From an uncultured Eubacteriales bacterium (GTDB taxonomy: Bacteria > Bacillota > Clostridia > Peptostreptococcales > Anaerovoracaceae), in contig CACYHR010000014.1 of assembly GCA_902774265.1 (NCBI GenBank), forward strand, positions 1-42,226: a DNA stretch of 42,226 nucleotides, given 5' to 3'. Under the pieces are notes generated by a model. The model ran no database searches. It had not been told where the DNA came from and saw only the letters and a program-made list of their open reading frames with translations. The translations under genes and the position numbers were made by a program. Shown here piece after piece: positions 1 to 7,361 of the stretch (its first letter is position 1; the number at the start of each line of letters is the position of its first letter).

Positions 1-93
1 ACAAACAGGTGCTATGCACCCAGCCGGGAGCATAGCGCCGTTTGTTGTCAGCAGCCCGTTTCACGGTCTGCGTGTAGTTCCTTGTAAACTGAC
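1..93. other. Unassigned edge sequence abutting the hsdM break
   Basis: These 93 bases do not continue the hsdM reading frame and I do not recognise them. They contain a strong stem-loop: positions 8-17 pair with 30-39 (ten pairs, one T-G wobble). On the plus strand a frame is open from base 2 to a TAA at 95-97, and one minus-strand frame is also open to the window edge. This fits the end of an inserted or recombined element. It could also be a gene end from a rearranged neighbour. Confidence 0.4.
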
Positions 94-1326
94 CTAAATA
101 TATGTAGCAATCCCCGTATTATAGAAAAGATCTGTAGGCAAACCTATAATAGCTTCAACTAAATCGCTTTCAAGGAGCCACCTTCTAATTTGACTTTCTC
201 CGGAGGCTGTACCGCCAGAAAACAACGGAGATCCATTCTCGATGATTGCTGCTCTCCCATAATTTTCATCCATTTTATCGATAGCTGACTGAAGAAATAG
301 CATCTGCATATCACCGGATCCCGGAAGACCTGCTCCCCATCGTCCGTCAAATCCTTTCAGATACTCTGTATTCACAGCATCCTCGACACCTTCTGCTGCG
401 TCTTTCCCGCCCCATGCAGTGCCAAAAGGCGGATTTTCAAGTACAAAGCGCATCTTCATTCCTTTGAAACGATCAGCCTTCATCGTATCCTGATAGCAGA
501 TATTCTCAGCATTCTGTCCTTTTATCAGCATCTCAGCAAGGCACATAGCATAAGACTCCGGATTGATCTCCTGTCCGAAGAGACGCACATCCGCAGATGG
601 ATTATATCGCTTGATGAAATTGTATCCTGTGGAAAGCATACCGCCTGTACCACAGGCCTGATCCAGAATAGTGATAACCTTGCCGTCATCGAAGATATCA
701 TCACAGCCTTCAGCAAGCAGGATATTGACCATCAATTTGATAATGTCACGTCCGGTGTAATGATCACCGGCTTCAGCATTTTCAGAAAACTTCCTGATCA
801 GTTCCTCGAAGATATATCCCATCTTCACGTTATCAATGGTTCTCGGATTCAGATCCAGTTCGGAGAATGCCTTTACCACGGAAAGCAGACGGTTGTTCTT
901 ATCCATCTTGTCGATCTGCTTGTTGAAATCCAAACCCTTCTCCGCAGACAGGATGATTTCCTGCACGTTCGGAGAGAATCCTTGGATATAGCTCTTGAAG
1001 TTGGCTGCAAGATGATCGGAATCATTTACAAGCTCCGCCAGATCATACTCACTGGTGTTATAAAACTGGAACCCAGAAATACGGTACATAGCTTTTGCCG
1101 GGAAATTCGGATTCGCTTTGTACTGATCGACAACCTTCTTCTTTGTCGGCTCCAAAGCACACTCAAAGCGGCGGATAATCGTCATAGGGATTATGACATC
1201 CTTATACTTATCGCTCTGATAAGGTCCACGCAGCTTGTTGGCGATAGACCAGATGAAGTTCACCTCTGTAGATACATCAATCGGGGAATCATCCCACATC
1301 GCGTCGATTACTGTTTTTTCAGCCAT
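94..1326 (-). pseudogene. hsdM: Type I restriction-modification DNA methyltransferase, C-terminally truncated
   Basis: HsdM is the N6-adenine methyltransferase subunit of a type I R-M complex. The product is 410 residues from the chosen start. It shows the N-terminal helical domain, the SAM-binding motif I (DQACGTGGM, residues 222-230) and the catalytic motif IV (ENPPFG, 297-302). The start at 1326 is preferred over an ATG at 1356 because GGAGAG lies eight bases before it. The frame ends at TAG right after GIATYI, a conserved stretch that in family members continues with Trp-Val and a further C-terminal region. Here the stop replaces the Trp codon, a Val codon follows, and similarity then ends. 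The S-subunit-binding C-terminus is therefore missing, and no hsdS or hsdR is seen in the window. It follows the RloC-like gene in the same operon. Methylation activity is doubtful. Confidence 0.85.
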
Positions 1327-1410
1327 TGTCTTATCTCTCCATTCTTTGTCGGGCACTCTTTCCGGATACTACCCATATTCTAAATGATTGCCTGTCCAAT
1401 AAAACAGACT

Positions 1411-3708
1411 TTAATCCTTTTTCCGCAAGCTTCCGGTCATCATCTCATAATGCTGATCCTGACCCATCGTATAGAAGATGAGCTTAAATACATCCTTATA
1501 CACATTCACATCATCGAAATCCTCCACGAAATTCAGACCGTCGCTGATCCCGTTCGGATTATTGATATACGCAAGCATCGTGGAAGCCAGCTGATACTTC
1601 GTCATATCCGGCTCACTGCCCGGTACCTCTACGATAAACTTCTTCTTGTTCTCTTCCTTTTCCAGAAGTTCTTCACGAAGGTTGCTTCCCTCATATCCGC
1701 AGAGCTGAAGGAAATAGTATTCAAGAATCCTGCGCATGACATTCAAAGCAGGAATGACGGAATCCGCATCCCTGAGCTCATCCCAAAGCGCCGCATAGGA
1801 ATTTTGAACCGGATTATAGTTCTCCAACTCTGTACGCGCTTCCTTCTTCTCGCGTTCACAGAGATGGACTGTTGATACATTTCCGCTCTTCCTGATGATA
1901 TAGAAGGAAGTACAGTCATAATATCCGACCTGCTGATATGTGATTTCCCTATGGAAATAAACATTGTGGGTGAGAATAAATATCTGCTTGATATAATCAC
2001 CCGGAACCTTCGGATTCTTGTACTCTGTATTGTTACGGCATACATTGACCATCTCTCTTACGATAGAGCTGACAAGGAACAGCGCCGTACTGTCCATACT
2101 GGAAACGGGATCGTCGATCACAACGATCTTATCCTTCAGTTCATCGCTGCTATGGCTGCCGCGTACAAGATGATAGAAATACAGGAACGCGATGAAATTG
2201 CGCTCACCTTCACTCAGGTTTTCCGCAACCTCTCCGTTCTCTCTGATTACTTCATATATGTTCTTAACACCGGGCTTAGCACGGAGACTGAACCCCTGGA
2301 AGCCGGAATCCTTCAGGATCTTATTTATTCCGGTAATTGCCGCCTCGGTATTTACCACCTGCAGATTCAGCTTGGAAATATCCGTCGCAAGCGTGCCGAT
2401 ATCCTTCTTCAGCTGACGCCCCTTATCTTCAAGAGCCTTTATCGCTGCCGCCTGCGTCTTCTTTTCATCCTGATAACTCTTAACCGTGTCCTTCAGTAAG
2501 AATGCCAGAAGTTCCACAACTTCCTTCTTGCATCTTGCTTTACTCGTACGCTTCGCATTAACGACATCATTGTTTGCCTTGATTTTCTTGTTGATATCAT
2601 CTATAAGTTCGCCGATTTCCAAAAGCAGTGAATCAGTATCTTCTAGAGCGATAACCTTTGATGGTTCCTTCGCCTTCTCAGCAAGTCTTCCGCTGTTAAT
2701 AGAAACCTTACTTTCAAGCAGCTCCAGCTTGCTCTTGTATTCATCCATCATATCGAGCGAAGGCATGACATCATCCAGATTGCCACGCAGCTTGCGTGTG
2801 ATTGCCGCCATCTCGCTGTCATAAGTGCTCTGGAACTCCAGCACATCGGAAACATCCTGCTGATACTGTTCATCAAAGCATTTCTTTATATCCTCTTCAA
2901 AAGTATCAGGCATTTTCTGCTGGCAGAACGGACACTTGTTTTCTTCATTCGGTATATAGTGCTTATGACCATCAAGCACCCAGTCAGAAGCCTTGATCTT
3001 CCTGACGAACTTTGCAAAATCCGTCTCTGCGCTGCTGACGATTATCTTATCCAGAAGGTCTTTCCCCGGAAGCGTTCCGTAAGTGGACTTTGTTCCTACC
3101 CTCTGAAACTCGGGATATGTTCTGGAAGTCGCATCAAACGCAACCTTGCACAGCCGCTTCAACTCTTCAGCATCATGTTCTGTAGGATTCACCTCTCCAA
3201 GTATTGCATCCGCAAAACCCTTCTTCGTTTTCTTTCCTTCAAGAGCATCCGCAAAATCAGCTCTCAGCTGCACAGTCTTATCCCAGCACTCATTCTGGAA
3301 TGAAGTCAGAAGCGTATTCTGAGCATCTGATTTCTTATGCCACTCATCCTGTGTTGCGGTGAACTCCCCGTCCAGTTTCTTCTTCTCTTCGTTCTTGGCA
3401 TCAATCTGAGCCTGTACTTCCTTGTTGACCTTATTGACGATGAAGACGCCCTTCAGATCTCCATAAGAAGAAAAGTTCTCTTCCACAAAGTCACGATTAT
3501 AAACCAGAACATCATAGTCATCGCGGGATCTTCCGTCCGCCCATGTCAGACCTTCATCCTCGTCGATAGCATAAGCGATTGATGACTTACCTGCTCCGTT
3601 GTTACCATAAAAGAAATTGATGAAAGAAAGCTTCTCAATCGGCGCATTATGAAAAGTCGCTCTATCGACTTTCATGCCGGTGATCAGCGAAGGGATTTTT
3701 CTGCCCAT
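1411..3708 (-). CDS. RloC/PrrC-like AAA_13 ATPase, predicted anticodon nuclease
   Basis: A 765-residue ABC-type ATPase of the AAA_13/RloC class. Seen: Walker A GNNGAGKS at residues 35-42, a long charged region predicted coiled coil, a CPFC pair (Cys259, Cys262) in the position of a Rad50-style zinc hook, the ABC signature LSEGE, and the Walker B run VVIDDPVSSMD. Near the C-terminus R659-x3-E663 and His753 resemble the R-E-H triad of PrrC/RloC anticodon nucleases. From established work, such proteins cleave tRNA anticodon loops when a linked type I R-M system is perturbed or DNA is damaged. The start at 3708 has a clean GGAGG. The gene sits between the HTH gene and hsdM, as expected for an R-M-linked guard. 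The nuclease assignment is inference from residue spacing, so a nuclease-less SMC-like defence ATPase remains possible. Confidence 0.75.
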   Translation of the reverse strand: MGRKIPSLITGMKVDRATFHNAPIEKLSFINFFYGNNGAGKSSIAYAIDEDEGLTWADGRSRDDYDVLVYNRDFVEENFSSYGDLKGVFIVNKVNKEVQAQIDAKNEEKKKLDGEFTATQDEWHKKSDAQNTLLTSFQNECWDKTVQLRADFADALEGKKTKKGFADAILGEVNPTEHDAEELKRLCKVAFDATSRTYPEFQRVGTKSTYGTLPGKDLLDKIIVSSAETDFAKFVRKIKASDWVLDGHKHYIPNEENKCPFCQQKMPDTFEEDIKKCFDEQYQQDVSDVLEFQSTYDSEMAAITRKLRGNLDDVMPSLDMMDEYKSKLELLESKVSINSGRLAEKAKEPSKVIALEDTDSLLLEIGELIDDINKKIKANNDVVNAKRTSKARCKKEVVELLAFLLKDTVKSYQDEKKTQAAAIKALEDKGRQLKKDIGTLATDISKLNLQVVNTEAAITGINKILKDSGFQGFSLRAKPGVKNIYEVIRENGEVAENLSEGERNFIAFLYFYHLVRGSHSSDELKDKIVVIDDPVSSMDSTALFLVSSIVREMVNVCRNNTEYKNPKVPGDYIKQIFILTHNVYFHREITYQQVGYYDCTSFYIIRKSGNVSTVHLCEREKKEARTELENYNPVQNSYAALWDELRDADSVIPALNVMRRILEYYFLQLCGYEGSNLREELLEKEENKKKFIVEVPGSEPDMTKYQLASTMLAYINNPNGISDGLNFVEDFDDVNVYKDVFKLIFYTMGQDQHYEMMTGSLRKKD

Positions 3709-3732
3709 ATTATCATCCTCCTTGTCTAAGGT

Positions 3733-3933
3733 TTACTCTTGTATCTTGCCTTCCCGAACCCACTCATCGATTTCGGAAATTTTGAATTTATATCTTTTTC
3801 CGGCTCTGTAGTATGGCAGTTTTCCTTCTTTTATCCATGTACGAACCGTATCTTGGCTAATACTCAGATGCTTTGCGACATCCTCTAAATTAACCCATTT
3901 TTCAACTTGCATTTCTTCGTATTCCTGGCTCAT
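3733..3933 (-). CDS. Excisionase-family helix-turn-helix protein
   Basis: A 66-residue protein that is almost entirely one MerR/excisionase-type winged helix: LEDVAKHLSISQDTVRTWIKE, then a short wing RAGKRYKFKISEIDEWV. Such proteins bind DNA as excisionases (Xis) or as small regulators of defence operons. It has a GGAGG seven bases before ATG and lies 24 bp upstream of the RloC-like gene, inside the same minus-strand operon. No integrase is visible here, so a role as operon regulator or specificity factor is at least as likely as excision. The HTH call is firm; the role is open. Confidence 0.8.
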   Translation of the reverse strand: MSQEYEEMQVEKWVNLEDVAKHLSISQDTVRTWIKEGKLPYYRAGKRYKFKISEIDEWVREGKIQE

Positions 3934-3970
3934 GTCTTACCTCCGCAACTCTTTATACGGTGAGTTGTAT

Positions 3971-4627
3971 TTATATCAATGTTATTTTGTGACCCGCTTT
4001 TTCCAATGTTTCCAATACATTGACTCTCTTAATTGACCAGTGCGTACAATCCAGCTCGTTCTTAAACTCTGTACCTTCAATCCCAAATTCCGCCGCGTGC
4101 TCATTAAACACCTGCTGCGTGACCTTTCTCATTTTATAAAAATATATCCAGATGCCCTCTTCCTTGATCTGCACATCCCTGATGATTCCGAAGAAGGCTT
4201 TGTGCGAATCATCCGTCTTTGCAAAGGAATGATTCTGATTGGCAAATATCGCCGGAAACGATTTAACAACCGCGATCTTCTCAGGTGTCAGATTCGCCAG
4301 CTCCATCAGGTCGGAAGGGGTACTCTCCGTAATTGCCTTATCCTTCGGCACAACAAAATACTTTCCCCTAAACTGTTCATCTGCTATTACAAAAAGGTTG
4401 TAGCAGCTGAAGTCCACCTCAATCTGTTCATCCGGTGTGTCATCGTCATCATCCGAATCGTTACTCGGAATCATCAACAGCGTTGTTTTCTTCGTGCTCT
4501 CGTATTTCTGCACATAACCGAATTGCTTGCCCTCGCCGCCGGACTGCTCCAAATGAACAGTAACCTGTTGCGGATGATCCTGCGACGGGAGCATGGAAGA
4601 AGCCGGCTGTAGTTCATCTTTATCCAT
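3971..4627 (-). CDS. Unknown operon protein with QSG-GY motif
   Basis: A 218-residue protein of unknown function. The start at 4627 is preferred over an upstream ATG at 4672: GGGAGAGG, embedded in the last codons of the upstream gene, sits nine bases before it, and it begins four bases after that gene's stop. Residues 22-42 (VTVHLEQSG..GKQFGYVQKY) closely resemble the C-terminal tail of the upstream protein. An Asp-rich linker (around residues 58-65) follows, then a compact domain with a conserved-looking THWSIKRVNVLETLEKAGH end. There is no signal peptide or membrane segment. Its place before the HTH and RloC-like genes suggests a sensor or regulator for the system, but no family assignment can be defended. 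Confidence 0.6.
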   Translation of the reverse strand: MDKDELQPASSMLPSQDHPQQVTVHLEQSGGEGKQFGYVQKYESTKKTTLLMIPSNDSDDDDDTPDEQIEVDFSCYNLFVIADEQFRGKYFVVPKDKAITESTPSDLMELANLTPEKIAVVKSFPAIFANQNHSFAKTDDSHKAFFGIIRDVQIKEEGIWIYFYKMRKVTQQVFNEHAAEFGIEGTEFKNELDCTHWSIKRVNVLETLEKAGHKITLI

Positions 4628-4631
4628 AGGC

Positions 4632-5540
4632 TTAATCCTCTCCCTTCTCATGATAATCTGCGATATATCCATATTGCCGTCCGTTCCCGGACTGATTCAT
4701 CGTGATATTGATAACCACAGGATTGTTGACACTTTGATTCACTGTCTGTGGCTGTGGTTCCGGCTCCGGATCCTTTGTTCCTTCCACAACCTCTGCTTCA
4801 ATGTGCTCAATCTCTTCATCCTGATCAGGAACCTCCACATCCCCCAAATAGGTCAGTCTGATATTCCTTGACAGGTTTTCGCCCATATGACCTTCATATT
4901 CTCTCGGAGCACCGCCCTTTGAAGGACACCACTCATTCATCGTGGCTTTTCCTATCGTATTTCCCTCGCGCCGCATTATCGCGTAATGCCAGACACCAAG
5001 AAGGAATGATTCCAAACAGACATCTTCTCCGTCAATCTGATCGATTCTCTGCTTAGTAACGGGCTTTCCATCCGGCATGATATAGAACACCTGGCTATTA
5101 TTGATGGAATCATCCCTCTCAATCAGATCAAGCAACGCTTTCACAAGATTCACATCCTGCTTGTCGCTACCCTTAACCCAGATGAAATTCTTCACGAAAT
5201 CACACATCGCCTTCAGTGCCTCTGCGTAATACCCCTTCACCCTATCATCAAACGCCTTCTTAGACTGCCTGTTGCTGAAAGGATAGTATCCTTTGCCGCC
5301 TGCAGTCTTGCATATCTTAAACTCTGTCGTATTTCCCTGGACCGTATCTTCTCTCGTCTTCGCAGGTCTCTTCAGATCAGGAACCATCACCTGCGCCAAG
5401 CCTATCAGCGTATCCATCTCTGAAAGCCCGTCTGAGTCTCCGGCAAAATGCTCTCTGACCCCGTACCTCTGCTGCCGTGCCTCCAGTATCAGAGTGAAGA
5501 CGGTACCACCGCACAATCGCGGAATCCCCGTATTTGTCAT
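4632..5540 (-). CDS. Unknown operon protein, first gene of the RloC-HsdM operon
   Basis: A 302-residue soluble protein that I do not recognise. The ATG at 5540 is preceded by AAGGTGA at a suitable distance. Residues 1-240 look globular (for example VFTLILEARQQRYGVREHF near the N-terminus and LLGVWHYAIMRREG later). After that comes an acidic, Pro/Glu/Gln-rich linker, then a tail from about residue 275 (INITMNQSGNGRQYGYIADY) that matches the N-terminal motif of the next protein. The two genes are coupled: the stop lies four bases before the next start. The shared motif implies that the two products bind each other or a common partner. It heads the operon of HTH, RloC-like and HsdM genes, so a defence role is inferred from context only. 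Confidence 0.6.
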   Translation of the reverse strand: MTNTGIPRLCGGTVFTLILEARQQRYGVREHFAGDSDGLSEMDTLIGLAQVMVPDLKRPAKTREDTVQGNTTEFKICKTAGGKGYYPFSNRQSKKAFDDRVKGYYAEALKAMCDFVKNFIWVKGSDKQDVNLVKALLDLIERDDSINNSQVFYIMPDGKPVTKQRIDQIDGEDVCLESFLLGVWHYAIMRREGNTIGKATMNEWCPSKGGAPREYEGHMGENLSRNIRLTYLGDVEVPDQDEEIEHIEAEVVEGTKDPEPEPQPQTVNQSVNNPVVINITMNQSGNGRQYGYIADYHEKGED

Positions 5541-5620
5541 AGATTTTCACCTTTTTTCAAAATTCCAACTTAACTAAGTCTGCCAACTATAGCACGACAA
5601 CTTTGCTAACTATCTGATGT

Positions 5621-5647
5621 CCCTGTGAGCAATCACAGGGATTTTTT
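5621..5647 (+). terminator. Rho-independent terminator
   Basis: CCCTGTGA and TCACAGGG form a perfect eight-pair stem around GCAA, followed by ATTTTTT on the plus strand. No plus-strand gene precedes it within the window, so it may be left over from the edge of an element or may insulate the operon promoter region. On the minus strand it has A-rich flanks and would be less effective. Confidence 0.75.
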
Positions 5648-5791
5648 CAATGCAAATAGCCGGGAAAAGGCGTTCCAACAAACCCTAACAAACCCGACTA
5701 AACAAGTATAGCACAGATCAACCCGAAATTCAATTTTTATCTGCTGCTTTTGAAAAATCCTCATGGGGTTGCTCCGGAATCCAAGTCAATC

Positions 5792-5830
5792 GGAGGAGCC
5801 CTGTGAACGGCAGGCCGTCACATCTCCTCC
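5792..5830 (+). promoter_or_regulatory. Leader hairpin before the sigma-like gene
   Basis: GGAGGAG (5792-5798) pairs with CTCCTCC (5824-5830). Inside, GTGA-CGG (5803-5810) pairs with CCG-TCAC (5815-5821). The hairpin ends about ten bases before the AAAGGAGG ribosome binding site at 5840-5847. Because the 5' arm itself looks like a Shine-Dalgarno sequence, it could decoy or shield initiation. Regulation is inferred. Confidence 0.55.
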
Positions 5831-5854
5831 ACGCCAATCAAAGGAGGAAAAAAG

Positions 5855-6574
5855 ATGGCAAGAGTAGCAGATTACAGTAACACACACAAGTACAGCAACC
5901 GCAGATCATTCGATGGTCAGCCGGTTCCGGTGGGAATGGTGCTCGTTCCCTTCCGCAAGGATCTCTACGACTTGAAGGAAGACGACTACATTGACGCCAA
6001 CTTCACCACCATGCACCTCGGCGAAATTCCCTATGTGATCGGATTCATGCCGATTAAGGAAGAATGCTTTGAAGGCTACATGAAGGACTTTTGGGCAGAG
6101 ATCAACGCAGATATGCTCATGAAGCGCGAAGGCCGCTGCATCATCGGTAAGAACCCTGACGGAAGCGTCAAAACCTGTCCTTACACCAGACGTTGCAAGG
6201 GGTGTCCCAACAAGGGACTTCTCGAACGTTACAACCCTAACCGCATTGAGATGCTCTCGATCGATTATGAGTACGATGGAGAAACCTTCGATATTGAGGA
6301 CACGACACAGCCGCCTCTCGAAGATCAGGTTCTGGATAAGCTTTGCCCCGGTCCTACCGTGGAAGAACTGCAGGTACAGCTTCTTGCTCACTTTGACAAG
6401 GAAAATCCCCGCTATGCCAAGATTATCCGTCTTAGCCTGCAGGGAGTACCGATCGACGATATCTGCGTCCAGATCAACCTCAAGCCCAGCCGTGGCCGCC
6501 AGGAGATCAATAACGCGCATGATGCGGTCTGTGAGTATCTGAGGCTCCGTCACCACAAGAAGAACCGTAAGTAA
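5855..6574 (+). CDS. Sigma-70 region 4-like DNA-binding protein of an integrative element
   Basis: A 239-residue protein. The C-terminal part (about residues 165-235: VLDKLCPGPTVEELQ..., HFDKENPRYAKIIRLSLQG, a helix-turn-helix around VPIDDICVQINLKPSRGRQEI) has the layout of sigma region 4. The N-terminal half has a Cys cluster (CIIG..., CPYTRRCKGCPNKG, about residues 111-132) that could bind a metal. Such proteins are common in integrative and conjugative elements of Clostridia, where they are thought to control element genes. The ATG has an excellent AAAGGAGG. It faces the minus-strand SymE pair and shares a terminator with it. The precise role is not known. Confidence 0.65.
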   Translation: MARVADYSNTHKYSNRRSFDGQPVPVGMVLVPFRKDLYDLKEDDYIDANFTTMHLGEIPYVIGFMPIKEECFEGYMKDFWAEINADMLMKREGRCIIGKNPDGSVKTCPYTRRCKGCPNKGLLERYNPNRIEMLSIDYEYDGETFDIEDTTQPPLEDQVLDKLCPGPTVEELQVQLLAHFDKENPRYAKIIRLSLQGVPIDDICVQINLKPSRGRQEINNAHDAVCEYLRLRHHKKNRK

Positions 6575-6582
6575 AGAAGAAA

Positions 6583-6625
6583 GAGCGGTAACATCCATCA
6601 TTCGGGTGCTACCGCTCCTATTTTA
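6583..6625. terminator. Bidirectional terminator hairpin between convergent genes
   Basis: GAGCGGTA (6583-6590) pairs with TACCGCTC (6610-6617), with further pairing of CATCC to GGGTG inside, followed by CTATTTT. It starts nine bases after the stop of the sigma-like gene and overlaps the 3' end of the opposing small gene, so it probably ends both transcripts. Confidence 0.7.
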
Positions 6626-6907
6626 ATGCTTATAGACCGGCTTCCTGCCGTTTAACTGAAACTGATCATGGGACTTGATATCCCTGATTGCCCTCCGAAG
6701 TGTCCCACACCGGGAATGGCTGTGATAGGGGTGACTGATCTTATGCTTGTGATATACCAGACAAACGTTCCGGTCTTTCAGCTCCACATTATGGATGTAC
6801 CAGACATGCTTCGTGTTATTGCTGATCAGAGTCACGTCATAGGCATCCGCAACGATCACCGTGAAATACTTCCGGTCGATTGCCTGTAATTCTTCCGTGG
6901 TAAACAT
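6623..6907 (-). CDS. Small unknown protein next to symE
   Basis: A 94-residue protein rich in His, Tyr and charged residues (for example YHKHKISHPYHSHSRCGTLRRAI). The ATG at 6907 is preferred over a GTG nine bases earlier because AGGTGG lies five bases before it. It begins just after the stop of the SymE-like gene, so the two are probably translated together. Similar small proteins sit beside SymE-like genes in clostridial mobile elements. I cannot name a family. The His-rich centre might bind a metal, but the spacing is not a recognised motif. Confidence 0.55.
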   Translation of the reverse strand: MFTTEELQAIDRKYFTVIVADAYDVTLISNNTKHVWYIHNVELKDRNVCLVYHKHKISHPYHSHSRCGTLRRAIRDIKSHDQFQLNGRKPVYKH

Positions 6908-6909
6908 GC

Positions 6910-7209
6910 TTACCACCTCGCTCCCGGCTCAGCCACCATCTGCGCCCGAATTTTGACTTTCTCGGCCTCGTAACGCTTCTGTAAGGCTTTCATCTCCCGT
7001 TCCATGTATTCAGCCTCTGCAGCCTTTACAGCCGCTCTCTCGGCGTCCGGTGTGATCACCAGTCTGCCGTCCTCGCAGGCGATGGAGATATAGTCTCCGA
7101 TCTTGAATCCCAGTTCTTCCAGCCACTTTCCCTTCAGCATGATTGTGGGCGTTTCCTGATACTTATAGCCTGACTGGCCATATACCTTGATGCTTCTTTT
7201 CTTTGCCAT
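6910..7209 (-). CDS. SymE-family protein (AbrB-like fold)
   Basis: A 99-residue protein starting at MAKKRSIKVYGQ. The core PTIMLKGKWLEELGFKIGDYISI..EDGRLVITP is the SymE/SpoVT-AbrB type swapped-hairpin strand pattern. The C-terminus is a charged helix (about residues 56-90). The start at 7209 is chosen over an upstream ATG at 7248 because GGAGGAAATC lies directly before it. E. coli SymE is an SOS-induced toxin controlled by the antisense RNA SymR and linked to a type I R-M locus. The copies in Firmicutes mobile elements are uncharacterised. The link with a damaged R-M locus six kilobases away is suggestive only. Confidence 0.75.
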   Translation of the reverse strand: MAKKRSIKVYGQSGYKYQETPTIMLKGKWLEELGFKIGDYISIACEDGRLVITPDAERAAVKAAEAEYMEREMKALQKRYEAEKVKIRAQMVAEPGARW

Positions 7210-7297
7210 TATGATTTCCTCCATTTCGTGATTGTCATTGATTGTCATCGCCTTCCGTCATCACGTGAGTCAGATCATAGGCACCACCTCCCTTGAT

Positions 7298-7341
7298 GCG
7301 AAAAGAGCCGCTAATGCTTTTTTGCATCAGCAGCTCTTCGC
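7298..7341. terminator. Hairpin downstream of rlmD
   Basis: GCGAA (7298-7302) pairs with TTCGC (7337-7341), and AGAGC-CGC-AATGC pairs with GCAT-CAGC-AGCTCT around a T6 loop. It lies 21 bases beyond the rlmD stop on the minus strand and has no good U-tract, so it is a weak terminator or a transcript-stabilising end. It also marks the border between the accessory genes and the core genes. Confidence 0.45.
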
Positions 7342-7361
7342 TTTAAGTTCGGTGTTTTATT

